Assembly (NCBI RefSeq): GCF_003996985.1
Contig: NZ_RJJX01000021.1
Span: 1 to 64,000 of the forward strand
Length of the DNA: 64,000 bases
Direction of reading: 5' to 3'
Source: Ancylomarina longa
GTDB lineage: Bacteria > Bacteroidota > Bacteroidia > Bacteroidales > Marinifilaceae
The notes beneath the pieces are model-generated. The model was not told the origin of the DNA. It worked only from the letters and a program-made list of their open reading frames with translations, and searched no databases. Below are positions 37,526 through 46,442 of the stretch, piece after piece (the stretch's first letter is position 1; each line of letters begins with the position of its first letter). Both the position numbers and the translations under genes were made by a program.

Positions 37526-37561
37526 AAAAAAAATGCAAAGAAGAGGAATCTTCCTTGCATT
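37526..37561 (-). terminator. Terminator of the sulfite reductase operon
   Basis: Hairpin aatgcaaagaaga...tcttccttgcatt followed on the minus strand by T8. It lies 43 bp after the SUMT stop. Confidence 0.75.
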
Positions 37562-37603
37562 AATAACTCTTGAGAAATAAGAGAAATAGCAAATTTTATT
37601 GAA

Positions 37604-38422
37604 TTAAAGAAAATTTAAAAATGGTTGACGAACCAAACTTTTTAGCCTGTGGGAAAAGGTAGCTGCGATCTTATTCTCCAACATCTTATTTTCCGGAATT
37701 TTTGTATGATTTCCGATAATGATAACTGCTGGAGAATCCGGTAAATCTACCGTTTCGATTCTGCTAAAGAATTTTGTATTTCCGCTCAAAACTTTGCTTT
37801 TCTTATAAGACACTTTCGACACCACGTTAATGTTAGTTTCTTTCGAAAGTCTTTGTTTTAATTCCGAGGACACTTCTTTAAGTTTCTCCAAGCCCATATA
37901 AATAACTACGGTATCGCCTTTTTCTATTTCTCTGATGATTTCATGTAAATTATTTTTTGATCCCCCCATCTTTATGGCGGAATGAAAATGTATACCCGAC
38001 GCTTTACCACGCTCTGTTAATGGAATCCAAAATTCATTGGCAGCTGCAATTCCAGCGCTAATGTCAGGAATTAATTCAAAATTCAAACCTGATGCTAATA
38101 AAAATCGAATCTCTTCCACACCTCTTCCATAAATCATAGGATCACCTGATTTAAGACGTACCACCTGGCTGCCTAATAGATAATACATTAACATTTGATC
38201 ATTAATGTATTCTTGGCGTCGCATTGGGTTTTTTCCATCCCCGGCTCTTTTTCCGACGTCAATTACAATTGAATTTTCGGGGAAGAGAGATCTTATTTCA
38301 TCTGTAATCAGAGCATCACTGAGGATCACATCAGCTTGCTGAATGGTTTTTAGTGCTTTGATTGTAAGCAGATCAGCACCACCGGGACCAGCACCAACAA
38401 TCCATATTTTTCCTTTTTGCAT
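37604..38422 (-). CDS. cobA: Uroporphyrinogen-III C-methyltransferase (SUMT)
   Basis: The 272-residue enzyme methylates uroporphyrinogen III twice with SAM to give precorrin-2 for siroheme. Signature features are WIVGAGPGGADLLTIKA, VRLKSGDPMIYGRGVEE (residues about 88-105), PDISAGIAAA and PLTERG. It is the last gene of the cys operon, next to the sulfite reductase subunits that need siroheme. Standard SUMT length with a short basic tail. Confidence 0.95.
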   Translation of the reverse strand: MQKGKIWIVGAGPGGADLLTIKALKTIQQADVILSDALITDEIRSLFPENSIVIDVGKRAGDGKNPMRRQEYINDQMLMYYLLGSQVVRLKSGDPMIYGRGVEEIRFLLASGLNFELIPDISAGIAAANEFWIPLTERGKASGIHFHSAIKMGGSKNNLHEIIREIEKGDTVVIYMGLEKLKEVSSELKQRLSKETNINVVSKVSYKKSKVLSGNTKFFSRIETVDLPDSPAVIIIGNHTKIPENKMLENKIAATFSHRLKSLVRQPFLNFL

Positions 38423-38502
38423 GGTATTACTTTTTATAAGAGAGATTTCCAGATTTAAGAGAATGCTATTTATAAGTGATTTTATGAAATTCTTCTAAGG
38501 GA

Positions 38503-40206
38503 TTAGTGTTTAAAATCTTTCGGGTTTAGGATTGGAGCCACGTAATCTTTTCGAATTACAAAATCACCAAAAGACTCTCCATTATTACGGTGTTCCGAAT
38601 AATCTTGGAAAAGAGGAGTCAGGCTTTCTAAAATCTCTTCTTCATTCATATTTTCACGATAGAGTCTGTTCAAACGAGTTCCTTCAAAATTACCTCCTAA
38701 ATAGAGGTTATATCTACCAGGTCCTTTTCCTATGAAACCAATTTCCGCCACATATGGTCTTCCGCAACCATTCGGACATCCGGTCATTCGAATTACAATT
38801 TCATCACGGAATAATCCAAATTCACTAAGACTTACTTCCAATTTATTCATAAGAGAAGGAAGATAGCGCTCGGCTTCTGCAAATGCCAAGCTACAAGTAT
38901 TCAATGCCACACAAGCAATAGAATTAGTTCTTGCTCCTGAAATACTTTGAGGAAGGAGCCCGTTATTTTTCAATATTTGATTGATCTTGGTTTTGTCGTG
39001 TTCTTTGATTTTTCCTAATACCAGATTTTGATTTCCCGTAAGACGGAAATCGGAGATATGAAGGTTTGCAATTTCTTTCAATGCTGATTTCAATAGGCTA
39101 TTGTCCTGATTTTTTATTCGTCCGCCTTCAATAAATAACCCCAAATACCAATGTTTATCCTTTGCTAAATGCCAACCGAATTTATCACTATTTCTCACTA
39201 ATGTATAGGCGCGTTCTGGTTCCGGCTGATAGCCTAACCGATTAATCAAAAGCTGCTTGAAATTCTCTAATCCCAGTTGATCAATGGTATATTTTAATCT
39301 GGCATTTTTTCTTTCTTTTCTATTCCCAAGTTCTTTTTGTAGAAGTACAATTTTTTCGGCAAAATCTATCACCTTATCTGTTTGTATAAAACCAATGACA
39401 TTTCCCAAACGAGGATAAGTCGATATTTCTCCAAAAGTTGTTCCCATTCCACCGCCAATTGCAACATTAAAACCTTCTAATTTTCCATTGTTTTCAATAG
39501 CGATGAATCCCAAATCTTGTGTGAATACATCAATATCATTAAAAGGGGGAATGGTAAATCCAATTTTAAATTTTCGGGGAAGATAGACTGGTCCATATAA
39601 AGGCTCCACTTCTCCTGTACTTGCGTGGGCTACTTTTTTCTGATCGAGCCATATTTCGTAATAGGCCGGAGTTCTAGGCGTTAGATGATCGCTAAGTTTC
39701 CCAGCTAATTCCTGCACTTGATCAAATACAGATGAACTATACGGATGCGGACTAGCCATAACATTTCGATTTACATCACCACAGGCGGCAATGGTATCTA
39801 AAAGTGCCTTATTGATGGCCTTCATACTGGGTTTCAAATTTCCTTTCAACACGCCATGAAACTGAAATGCTTGTCTGGTAGTTAATTTAATTGTTCCATT
39901 AGCATATTCTTCAGAAATTTGATTCATTTGCAACCACTGATCGGCATTGACTATCCCTCCCGGAACGCGCACACGAATCAGAAATGAATAATCTGGTTCC
40001 AGTCTTCTCCTCTTTCTGTCGCGCTCGGTATCGCGATCGAATTGTTGATAGATTCCATGAAATTTAGATATTTGGCGGTCATCCACAGCGATGGCATCAG
40101 TCAATCGATTTGCAAGACTTTCCTTAAGCCTTCCGTGCAAATAATTACTTTCACTTTTTATTCTTTCTACTTCGGACAATTCTGCCCAATTTATATTGTC
40201 TGACAT
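38503..40206 (-). CDS. cysI: Sulfite reductase hemoprotein subunit
   Basis: The 567-residue protein matches CysI, which reduces sulfite to sulfide with six electrons. The siroheme/4Fe-4S ligands are present as CVALNTC (C-x5-C) and GCPNGCGRP (C-x3-C) in the last quarter. Other family motifs are RRRLEPDYSFLIRVRVPGG and the TTRQAFQFHGV sulfite-site segment. It lies downstream of cysJ in the operon, with an 85-bp gap that has no terminator. Confidence 0.97.
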   Translation of the reverse strand: MSDNINWAELSEVERIKSESNYLHGRLKESLANRLTDAIAVDDRQISKFHGIYQQFDRDTERDRKRRRLEPDYSFLIRVRVPGGIVNADQWLQMNQISEEYANGTIKLTTRQAFQFHGVLKGNLKPSMKAINKALLDTIAACGDVNRNVMASPHPYSSSVFDQVQELAGKLSDHLTPRTPAYYEIWLDQKKVAHASTGEVEPLYGPVYLPRKFKIGFTIPPFNDIDVFTQDLGFIAIENNGKLEGFNVAIGGGMGTTFGEISTYPRLGNVIGFIQTDKVIDFAEKIVLLQKELGNRKERKNARLKYTIDQLGLENFKQLLINRLGYQPEPERAYTLVRNSDKFGWHLAKDKHWYLGLFIEGGRIKNQDNSLLKSALKEIANLHISDFRLTGNQNLVLGKIKEHDKTKINQILKNNGLLPQSISGARTNSIACVALNTCSLAFAEAERYLPSLMNKLEVSLSEFGLFRDEIVIRMTGCPNGCGRPYVAEIGFIGKGPGRYNLYLGGNFEGTRLNRLYRENMNEEEILESLTPLFQDYSEHRNNGESFGDFVIRKDYVAPILNPKDFKH

Positions 40207-40291
40207 TTTGTTTGATTTAATCGGTAAATTTGCAATGTGTTAGGTTTCAGAATTAGAATTTCTTTAACACCTTATTAATTACTTCATTCTT

Positions 40292-42070
40292 TTAGTAAAC
40301 ATCAAGAAGCAATCGTCGTTTGCGTTTTAAATCTTTTAGATATTCTTTTGATTTCTCTAGGGTTATGCCGCCTTCTGTTTGAATTATTTCAAGCAAAGTA
40401 TTTTGAACATCTTTTGCCATGTTTTGCTTGTCTCCACAGATATAAAAATGAGCACCCTTTTCAAGCCATTGAAAAACTTCTTTTCCGTTTTCTTTTAACT
40501 GATGTTGAACGTATTCTTTTTCTTTTTGATCTCTGGAGAAGGCAACATTCATTTTTGCAAGAATTCCTTTTTGGAGAAATTTTTGCCATTCAATCTGATA
40601 AAGAAAATCTTTCTTGAAATGCTGATTTCCAAAAAATAGCCAACTGTTTACCTTCTCGCTTTTTTGTTCTAATTCTTGCAAGAAACTGCGATATGGAGCC
40701 ACTCCAGTTCCAGCACCAACCATTATTAATGTTTTTTTATCTGTTTTAGGAAGACGGAACGCCTCATTTTTCTCAATGTAAATGGGAATATAGTCTCCAA
40801 TATTTATTTGATCGTTTAGATAGGTAGAACATGCACCATTTCTATCTCTGTCTTTGTTCTGATAGCGAACAGAGGCAACTGTTATATGCACTTCATCAGC
40901 ATTGGCACTTGGTCCGGAGGAGATGGAGTAGAGGCGAGCATATAAAACCCTAAGGATATTCAAAAGCTGATCCATTTCAATATTTCCTGGATAATCTTCC
41001 AGCAAATCTTTAACATCAGTTCCATATAAATATTTTTCTAAATCTTCCTCATTATTAATTAGTTGTGTTAGAGTTTCATTTTTAATGAATGTATTGTATG
41101 CGCTAATTAATTCCCGATTTAAAACAGTAATTTCCAATTTGTGTTGTAATGCTCTAAATAAGGATAAATCTTTACCACCAATTCTAACTATTCGCTCCGG
41201 ATCATCTTCAAAGTGATTGATGAGAAGATCCACCAATTCTACAGGGTTGGAAGGTAAGATTCCAATACTATCACCAGCTTCGTACTGGATACCTGAGTCT
41301 TCCAACGAAATTTCAACATGATAGATTTCTTTCTCTGAATCGGTGGAGGTGATTTGTGTTTTCTCCAAAATTTCGGCATAATATGGATTGCTCCTGCTGA
41401 ATTTTTTACGAATAGTAGTATTTGGGATCTTCCCATTGGAAGGAGAACTTTTGGTTTTAATTTTTTTCAGTTTTTCGATAATTGAAGAAATCCATTGATC
41501 TGCTATTTCTTCATAAGCAACATCACTTTTTTGTAAAGGAAGTAGGCGAGTAGCTCCTTGATTTTCAAAAGCACCATCGAAATCAATTCCCGTCTTACAA
41601 AAGTGTTTGTAGGATTTATCGCCTAATGCTAAAACTGCATATTTTGTGTCTGCTAGCTTTGGAGCTCTTTTCCTCAATAGATATTTGTGAAATGCTTCCG
41701 CTTGAAGAGGAGGTTCTCCTTCACCATGAGTACTAACAATGAGAAAGAGATTTTTTTCTTTTTTCAAATCATTTTTTTTGTATTCGTCCAAAGCGGAAAG
41801 ATTTACAACGAATCCCAAAGCTTTAATTTGATCGTAAAGGTCAAGGGCGATATTCTTGCTGTGACCTGTATGAGTTCCGTAGAGTATCGTAAATTTCTCA
41901 CTAGAATTCTCTTTGGGGATACTTAATTCCGGTGTGACCAATTCCTTGTTTCTATAAATAACGCCAGATAGGTAGGCGTTTGCCCAAATTAACTGATCTA
42001 CCTGTAAGGTATCAATCAATTGATTAAGATTGGACAGTTGGTCTTGCGATAAAGGTGATATATTTTCCAT
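40292..42070 (-). CDS. cysJ: Sulfite reductase flavoprotein subunit
   Basis: The 592-residue diflavin reductase passes electrons from NADPH through FAD and FMN to CysI. Flavodoxin domain at about 60-200 (LYGTHTGHSKNIALDLYDQI, STHGEGEPP), FAD domain with RLYSISS, NADPH site GAGTGVAPYRSFLQE, and the closing KRRLLLDVY that matches the conserved C-terminus. It starts 3 bp after the precorrin-2 dehydrogenase stop, so translation is probably coupled. Confidence 0.97.
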   Translation of the reverse strand: MENISPLSQDQLSNLNQLIDTLQVDQLIWANAYLSGVIYRNKELVTPELSIPKENSSEKFTILYGTHTGHSKNIALDLYDQIKALGFVVNLSALDEYKKNDLKKEKNLFLIVSTHGEGEPPLQAEAFHKYLLRKRAPKLADTKYAVLALGDKSYKHFCKTGIDFDGAFENQGATRLLPLQKSDVAYEEIADQWISSIIEKLKKIKTKSSPSNGKIPNTTIRKKFSRSNPYYAEILEKTQITSTDSEKEIYHVEISLEDSGIQYEAGDSIGILPSNPVELVDLLINHFEDDPERIVRIGGKDLSLFRALQHKLEITVLNRELISAYNTFIKNETLTQLINNEEDLEKYLYGTDVKDLLEDYPGNIEMDQLLNILRVLYARLYSISSGPSANADEVHITVASVRYQNKDRDRNGACSTYLNDQINIGDYIPIYIEKNEAFRLPKTDKKTLIMVGAGTGVAPYRSFLQELEQKSEKVNSWLFFGNQHFKKDFLYQIEWQKFLQKGILAKMNVAFSRDQKEKEYVQHQLKENGKEVFQWLEKGAHFYICGDKQNMAKDVQNTLLEIIQTEGGITLEKSKEYLKDLKRKRRLLLDVY

Positions 42071-42073
42071 TTT

Positions 42074-42556
42074 TTAGTTTGCGATTAACTGTTTTTGAAG
42101 TCTGTAATTCTCAAAGTAATCCTTAAGTTGGTTTCTAATTTTAATTGATTTGTAAACATCTTCGCCATTTGAACTCACCGCGATGCTGATATTGTTGCTT
42201 TTGTAGATTGCAGGAGATACAAATTCACAAAAATCGGGTTGGTCGTGAATATTGAGTAAGACATTTGCCGCTTTACTATCCTGTATGAGTTGCTGTACAA
42301 ATACAGGATCATCTACACAACTATAAATCAAATAATAGTCTTTCAACAAATTCTTATGATAGGCTTTTTCGTGAAAGACAATTCCAGTATTTTTTATCCA
42401 GTTGATAATTTTAGGAGCTAATACCTCTATTAAATTGGTGCTTCTCTGTAATATTTTCAGTTTTTTATAAGCGTCTTCTCCGCCTCCGATAATTAGTATT
42501 TTCTTCTCCGCGATATCTATAGCTATAGGTAAAAATTGTTTTTTCTGTTTCGACAT
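42074..42556 (-). CDS. Precorrin-2 dehydrogenase/sirohydrochlorin ferrochelatase-like
   Basis: The 160-residue protein corresponds to the N-terminal (Met8p-like) half of CysG: LPIAIDIAEKKILIIGGGED for NAD binding, YSCVDDP, NIHDQPDFCEFVSPAIYKS and IAVSSNGED. It oxidises precorrin-2 and may insert iron to finish siroheme. With the separate SUMT gene, the trifunctional CysG is split in two. The first helix carries GGGEDA instead of the more usual GGGxVA. Confidence 0.92.
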   Translation of the reverse strand: MSKQKKQFLPIAIDIAEKKILIIGGGEDAYKKLKILQRSTNLIEVLAPKIINWIKNTGIVFHEKAYHKNLLKDYYLIYSCVDDPVFVQQLIQDSKAANVLLNIHDQPDFCEFVSPAIYKSNNISIAVSSNGEDVYKSIKIRNQLKDYFENYRLQKQLIAN

Positions 42557-42567
42557 GATGCTTGTGT

Positions 42568-42798
42568 TTAAATGTGATAGTCAATTGGATGTTGATCTTC
42601 CTTTCCAAATTTGATTTTATTCCATGTTCTCTCATGGACAAAATAGAGTCCCATTTTTGTAAATAGTTCCACTCCGCCAATTGACATTGCCCATTTAAGA
42701 TCGCCGATTACCAACCAGGAAATTAAAACAGTATCAATGGTTCCTACTGTTCTCCACGAAATGGGTTTTACTATGCTTCTGTAGGTTTTATCATTCAT
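42568..42798 (-). CDS. DUF2061 small membrane protein
   Basis: The 76-residue protein has two likely membrane segments and the motifs SIVKPISWRTVGTIDT and KMGLYFVHERTWNKI, typical of DUF2061. The family is often found in cysteine/sulfate assimilation operons of Bacteroidota and gammaproteobacteria (recall). It is the first gene here, 11 bp before the siroheme gene and about 25 bp after the second leader terminator. Function unknown. Confidence 0.9.
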   Translation of the reverse strand: MNDKTYRSIVKPISWRTVGTIDTVLISWLVIGDLKWAMSIGGVELFTKMGLYFVHERTWNKIKFGKEDQHPIDYHI

Positions 42799-42812
42799 TT
42801 CAGTTCACTTAC

Positions 42813-42851
42813 AAATAAAAAAAAGAGTCTTTCTGCTTTGCAGAAAGACTC
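42813..42851 (-). terminator. Proximal attenuator terminator of the cys operon
   Basis: A perfect 11-bp stem (gagtctttctg at 42825-42835, complement at 42841-42851) followed on the minus strand by T8ATTT. It lies between the second Cys-rich mini-ORF and the first operon gene, so full-length transcription needs read-through. Confidence 0.9.
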
Positions 42852-42884
42852 GATATGCTGTATTAGTCAGGTATATCACAAATT

Positions 42885-42983
42885 CTACCAGGGAGGTTTT
42901 AACAACATGCACATACAACAACAAAGTGAATTGTTGAATAAAACTTGGATGTGTATATTCTTGGTTTTTTTTATAATAAACAC
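42885..42983 (-). CDS. Proximal Cys/Met-rich leader peptide
   Basis: From a GTG at 42983 a 32-codon frame runs to TAG at 42885 and contains the run SLCCCMCMLLKPPW at its end: four Cys and two Met codons within six positions. The terminator at 42825-42851 begins 33 nt downstream. The start codon is a guess; the Cys run matches the independent distal peptide at 43092-43166. A 71-codon ATG frame overlaps in another register but reads through the terminator and lacks cysteine clusters. Confidence 0.65.
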   Translation of the reverse strand: MFIIKKTKNIHIQVLFNNSLCCCMCMLLKPPW

Positions 42984-43028
42984 TTGATGTAATATTATTC
43001 TTCTGGTTTAAATAGCTCATGATACAGA

Positions 43029-43066
43029 TAAAAAAAAGCCTTAATGCTAGTGCAAAAAGGCTTATC
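43029..43066 (-). terminator. Distal attenuator terminator of the cys operon
   Basis: Stem aagcctt/aaggctt (43036-43042 with 43057-43063), 14-nt loop, followed on the minus strand by T8. It starts about 26 nt after the stop of the distal leader peptide. Confidence 0.8.
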
Positions 43067-43091
43067 TATCTTGAATCGAATTTATTTTCTT

Positions 43092-43166
43092 CTATTCAGT
43101 TCCTTCTTGCTGGGCAATATCATTCATACACATACAACAAGTTGTAAATGCATTATAAGACATCAT
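43092..43166 (-). CDS. Distal Cys/Met-rich leader peptide
   Basis: A 24-codon ORF starting with two ATGs (43166) and ending at TAG (43092). Its centre reads FTTCCMCMND: three Cys and two Met codons in five positions. It is followed at once by an intrinsic terminator and lies upstream of the sulfite-reductase/siroheme operon. It fits a classical attenuation leader in which ribosome stalling at Cys (or Met) codons would favour read-through. Confidence 0.75.
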   Translation of the reverse strand: MMSYNAFTTCCMCMNDIAQQEGTE

Positions 43167-43206
43167 TTTGTGAAGAAAGAAACTGTTCATTGTTTGTTTT
43201 TTTTAT

Positions 43207-43226
43207 AACAGATAAATAGATCTGTT
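43207..43226. promoter_or_regulatory. Inverted repeat upstream of the cys leader
   Basis: AACAGAT-aaatag-ATCTGTT, a perfect 7-bp inverted repeat about 40 bp before the distal leader ORF. Possible operator or promoter element for the cys operon; unproven. Confidence 0.35.
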
Positions 43227-43260
43227 AATCAGATACAAGTTTAGAAAGATAAATTGATTA

Positions 43261-43443
43261 ATGCAACCTTCTGATTGGAAAAGTTTTCTGGATGAATATG
43301 GTTTGCCGACAAACAAACGTTTGCATTTACTTAGACTAAAACTAATAAAAAATAAGCTAAGGTTTCGAAAAAATCATATCTGTGGCGATTTTTGCAAGTA
43401 TGAAAATGTGTATAATTACAGCAAGGGAATTATTTGGAAATAA
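43261..43443 (+). CDS. Possible small protein, divergent from the cys leader
   Basis: A 60-codon ATG frame, basic (LRLKLIKNKLRFRKNH) with a pair of Cys (ICGDFC). It has no recognised family and may be chance. Kept only because it fills the gap between the cys leader and the next small gene. Confidence 0.3.
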   Translation: MQPSDWKSFLDEYGLPTNKRLHLLRLKLIKNKLRFRKNHICGDFCKYENVYNYSKGIIWK

Positions 43444-43520
43444 AAATAAATAGGGGGAGGTAAATTTCAAAATAGTGATTCGACTTATTTTACTTGAAAA
43501 TGAAATAATAAGACAAGGTC

Positions 43521-43760
43521 ATGTCAAAGAAAAATAGAATTGTCAACTTGAGAAAGTTAGATACTGAATTAGTTAGAAAAATTAATGAAGATTACCCTTT
43601 CGGATTTGAGGATGATATCAAAAGATATTTATTAGGCCATGATAAAACTATTTATGCATTCCCTTTAACAACTGATGATTGTAACTGCCTGGTAAAGGTG
43701 GATATGGACTATGATTATAGCCTGCATTTAGAAGAGGAGGAAAATATGGAGGAGACATAA
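43521..43760 (+). CDS. Small acidic protein, unknown
   Basis: The 79-residue protein has no signal peptide. It starts basic (MSKKNRIVNLRKLD), contains YPFGFEDDIKRYLLG and ends with a strongly acidic tail (DYDYSLHLEEEENMEE). Alternating hydrophobics suggest a folded domain. Unknown family. Confidence 0.6.
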   Translation: MSKKNRIVNLRKLDTELVRKINEDYPFGFEDDIKRYLLGHDKTIYAFPLTTDDCNCLVKVDMDYDYSLHLEEEENMEET

Positions 43761-43879
43761 AAAGGGTATTCAGCCATTGATTAACTTATTTTTATAAAAA
43801 ATTGAATGGTTAAGACAAATTTTGTTGGTGATAGTTCAATCTCTTCCTATATTTACACCACATTATTAAATTAAAAAAC

Positions 43880-44134
43880 ATGCTCCCAAAGTTTTTATTA
43901 GCAGACAATTCGCAAGAATTACCAGACACGATATTCATCGTTCATACTCGTAGCCCAAAATGTATTATCGAATGTGATGTAGAGGATTTTAATTCGAACC
44001 AAACAGTTTATTGGTTAGATAGAACTCCAGATGATCAAAATTTGGTTGAAGATATATTGGATGAAGCGGAGACTTTCTTCAATGACGAGTTAGAAAATCA
44101 AGAAGACCTTTACGACGAAGAATTCGACGATTAA
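43880..44134 (+). CDS. Small acidic protein, unknown
   Basis: The 84-residue, very acidic protein has a compact N-terminal half (FLLADNSQELPDTIFIVHTR, KCIIECDVEDF) and an Asp/Glu-rich C-terminus (LYDEEFDD). It resembles conserved short hypothetical proteins of Bacteroidota (recall). It neighbours two other short genes in the same direction. Confidence 0.65.
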   Translation: MLPKFLLADNSQELPDTIFIVHTRSPKCIIECDVEDFNSNQTVYWLDRTPDDQNLVEDILDEAETFFNDELENQEDLYDEEFDD

Positions 44135-44205
44135 ATTAAAGTTTGAACATCAACTGAAACAACTAATTATAAGTTGTTTTCATTACTGATGTAAAAAATT
44201 GAATC

Positions 44206-44400
44206 ATGGCAAGAAGATTAAAAAGATCATCAGATAAGATGATTGCTGGTGTATGCGCGGGAATCGCAGAATATTTGGGTTGGGATATAACTGCAGTTCG
44301 GGTGATATATGTACTATTATCTATATTCAGTGCTGGTTTCCCAGGCTTATTAGTTTATCTTGTACTTTGGATGGTAATGCCAGATTATCTTGATTATTAA
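44206..44400 (+). CDS. PspC-domain protein
   Basis: The 64-residue protein is a minimal PspC domain: basic start, KMIAGVCAGIAEYLGWD, TAVRVIYVLLSIF and the membrane segment FPGLLVYLVLWMVMP. PspC domains sense or stabilise the inner membrane under stress. It has no fused C-terminal part and ends with a terminator. Confidence 0.95.
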   Translation: MARRLKRSSDKMIAGVCAGIAEYLGWDITAVRVIYVLLSIFSAGFPGLLVYLVLWMVMPDYLDY

Positions 44401-44421
44401 GAGTCGATTACAATATTGCAT

Positions 44422-44457
44422 AAAAAGGAGAAAACCAAGTTTTCTCCTTTTTTTTAT
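44422..44457 (+). terminator. Terminator after the PspC gene
   Basis: Stem aaaggagaaaac...ttttctccttt with a T8 run. Confidence 0.85.
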
Positions 44458-44662
44458 ATCCATAATAAAAGAGAAATAAATACTATAATCAGAGCTTGTT
44501 TTTTGTGTTTTAGAACAGATCAAATATTAATACTTATCAGGTTTTAATGAATGCTTTTCGTCTATTCTTGCTGCGATTTAGAAAAGGAGTTAGTTATCTA
44601 AATACATAATTCAGTTTTGTTAACTCATACGAAAAACGACAACGCTTAAAACCTTTTTACAA

Positions 44663-45376
44663 ATGAACCTAAAGAGATCAATCTTTTGGATTGGAATAAT
44701 CTTTATTAGCATTGGTGCTCAGGCGGAAAACCTTCTTTCAAAAACTAGCGTAAATACAAGTCTTGATATTGTGAGTAGGCATCTTTGGCGCGGATATAAT
44801 AGTGGAACAGAACCAACTCTGGGATCAACTCTTGAGATTCAATCAGGCAAATTTACCATAGGAACCTGGGGTGCCTATTCTATAGATGAGAGTTAGCAGG
44901 AAGTTGATTTGTATTTACAATACAATACACCTTTTTTTCAGTTTGCATTATATGATTTTTATTGTTCTACCACAGATTTTAGTAATTCCAGATTTTTCAA
45001 TCTTGATAGTCAACGCAGTGTATATTTATTTGACGCATTGGTAAAGTTTAAAGTCAATGATAAGTTTCCAATATCAATAATGGCATCAGTTCTTTTTCAC
45101 GGTCAAATGGATTGGGATGAAGATCAGAATCCGCAATATTCCAGTTATATAGAATTTGGTTATTCTCGTTTTATTGGAGGGAAAAAGTTTTCATGGGTAG
45201 TAGGAATTACTCCCTATAAAGGATTTTATGACGATCATCTGAATGTCATAAATGTAAATATGAGTATGTACGATCAGCTTAATATAACCGATAAATTTAG
45301 TCTGTCGGTTTGCGTAGGAATAACTGTAAATCCTGCAACAGAACGCTTATTTTTAACCTTTGCAGTAAGTTTGTAA
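44663..45376 (+). pseudogene. TorF-like porin gene interrupted by one stop codon
   Basis: Two open parts (44663-44896 and 44909-45376) are in the same frame, split only by TAG at 44894-44896. Joined, they give about 237 residues: signal peptide (GAQAE), VSRHLWRGYNSGTEPTLGST, FTIGTWGAYSIDES, then EVDLYLQYN after the stop, and a barrel ending in FAVSL. This fits a small outer-membrane protein resembling the Gcw_chp/TorF family. Nothing else is damaged, so the mutation is recent, suppressed, or a sequence error. Confidence 0.8.
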
Positions 45377-45518
45377 TTGGTTCGAATGGATTCGTTGAAA
45401 AGGCTGCTATTGGCAGTCTTTTTTTATGCTTTCTTCTCTGCTGTTTCAAAAGATTTGGTGATATTTAAATTTCTTCTAATTCTGATTGGAAGAATCCTAC
45501 TTTTAAAAGATATTTAAG

Positions 45519-45920
45519 ATGATAGAATTAGATAAAGTGAAAGCATTTCATCGGGCATTTGGTGTTCCGGTAGAAGAAAATCCAATAATCCCATCTGCTA
45601 CCAGATGTGAGCTAAGACAAAATATTTTGCAGGAAGAAGTGAATGAACTTAAAAATGCATGGGAGTCAGGAGATCTGATTGAGGTAGCTGATGCATTAGC
45701 TGATATTCACTATGTATTAATGGGGACTGTACTGGAATTTGGATTGAAGGATTTATATGCCGAAATTTTCAAGGAAGTACATAGAAGTAATATGAGTAAA
45801 TTAGATGAAAATGGGAATCCATTATACCGACATGATGGAAAGGTAATTAAGTCTGATTTATATTCTAAACCTGAAATTGAAAGTATTATTGGTAAAAGCA
45901 CATTAATTCAGAGAAAATGA
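45519..45920 (+). CDS. MazG-like nucleotide pyrophosphohydrolase
   Basis: The 133-residue protein carries the all-alpha NTP-PPase motif: LQEEVNELKNAWESGDLIEV (E-x2-E) followed by DALADIHYVLMG (ExxD-type metal site), then NMSKLDENGNPLYRHDGKV, as in phosphoribosyl-ATP pyrophosphatase-like (PF01503) proteins that hydrolyse non-canonical NTPs. It overlaps the next gene by 4 bp. Confidence 0.9.
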   Translation: MIELDKVKAFHRAFGVPVEENPIIPSATRCELRQNILQEEVNELKNAWESGDLIEVADALADIHYVLMGTVLEFGLKDLYAEIFKEVHRSNMSKLDENGNPLYRHDGKVIKSDLYSKPEIESIIGKSTLIQRK

Positions 45921-46423
45921 AATATATAAGATATTTAATATTACTCTGTCTCCTTTTCTCAGGTTTGTTGAGCGCACAACAGCAATCCCCATTGGAAGCA
46001 TTTGATCGTTTTGTTCAAGGAAAATGGTTGACAGAAGGAAAGTGGTCTAATGGAAATCCTTTTAAACAAGAAGTGCAGTTTAGCTGGAATTTGAACCACA
46101 AATTGGTTGAGGTGAAAACCTATGGCACAATTAATAGGAAAACGAATGAATATGGCTTAAGAAACAAAGGCATGAGAGCCTGGAATATGAAGGATTCCGT
46201 GATTCAATTCTGGGAGTTCGATGTTTTTGGAGGAATTACATCCGGAGTGTGTTATTTTAAAGATAAAAATCTGATTTATGAATACAATTATCATCAGGAG
46301 CAACTTCGGGAGAGTTGGATTTTTGAGGATGAGGATACCTATAAATATCAGATTGCAAATTTGAAAAATGGAAAAGTACTGGAGTTGTATATGGAATCTA
46401 GCTATCGTAGAATAAAGGAGTAA
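45917..46423 (+). CDS. Secreted lipocalin-like/DUF1579-like protein
   Basis: The 168-residue protein has a signal peptide (residues 1-20, LLSAQ) and a beta-rich body (FDRFVQGKWLTEGKWSNGNP, FSWNLNHKLVEVKTYG, VIQFWEFDVFGGITSG) resembling small extracytoplasmic beta-barrels of the DUF1579 type (recall). The ATG overlaps the stop of the MazG-like gene (ATGA). Function unknown. Confidence 0.75.
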   Translation: MKYIRYLILLCLLFSGLLSAQQQSPLEAFDRFVQGKWLTEGKWSNGNPFKQEVQFSWNLNHKLVEVKTYGTINRKTNEYGLRNKGMRAWNMKDSVIQFWEFDVFGGITSGVCYFKDKNLIYEYNYHQEQLRESWIFEDEDTYKYQIANLKNGKVLELYMESSYRRIKE

Positions 46424-46442
46424 TACTTAAATCATAACAAAG

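Noticed and set aside
42805-43020. 71-codon ATG frame in the cys leader
   Set aside because: It reads through the terminator stem and lacks the Cys run; the overlapping GTG frame repeats the pattern of the distal leader peptide.
42852-43166. SAM-type riboswitch upstream of the sulfite reductase operon
   Set aside because: No SAM-I or SAM-II core sequence is visible; Cys-rich ORFs plus terminators explain the leader better.
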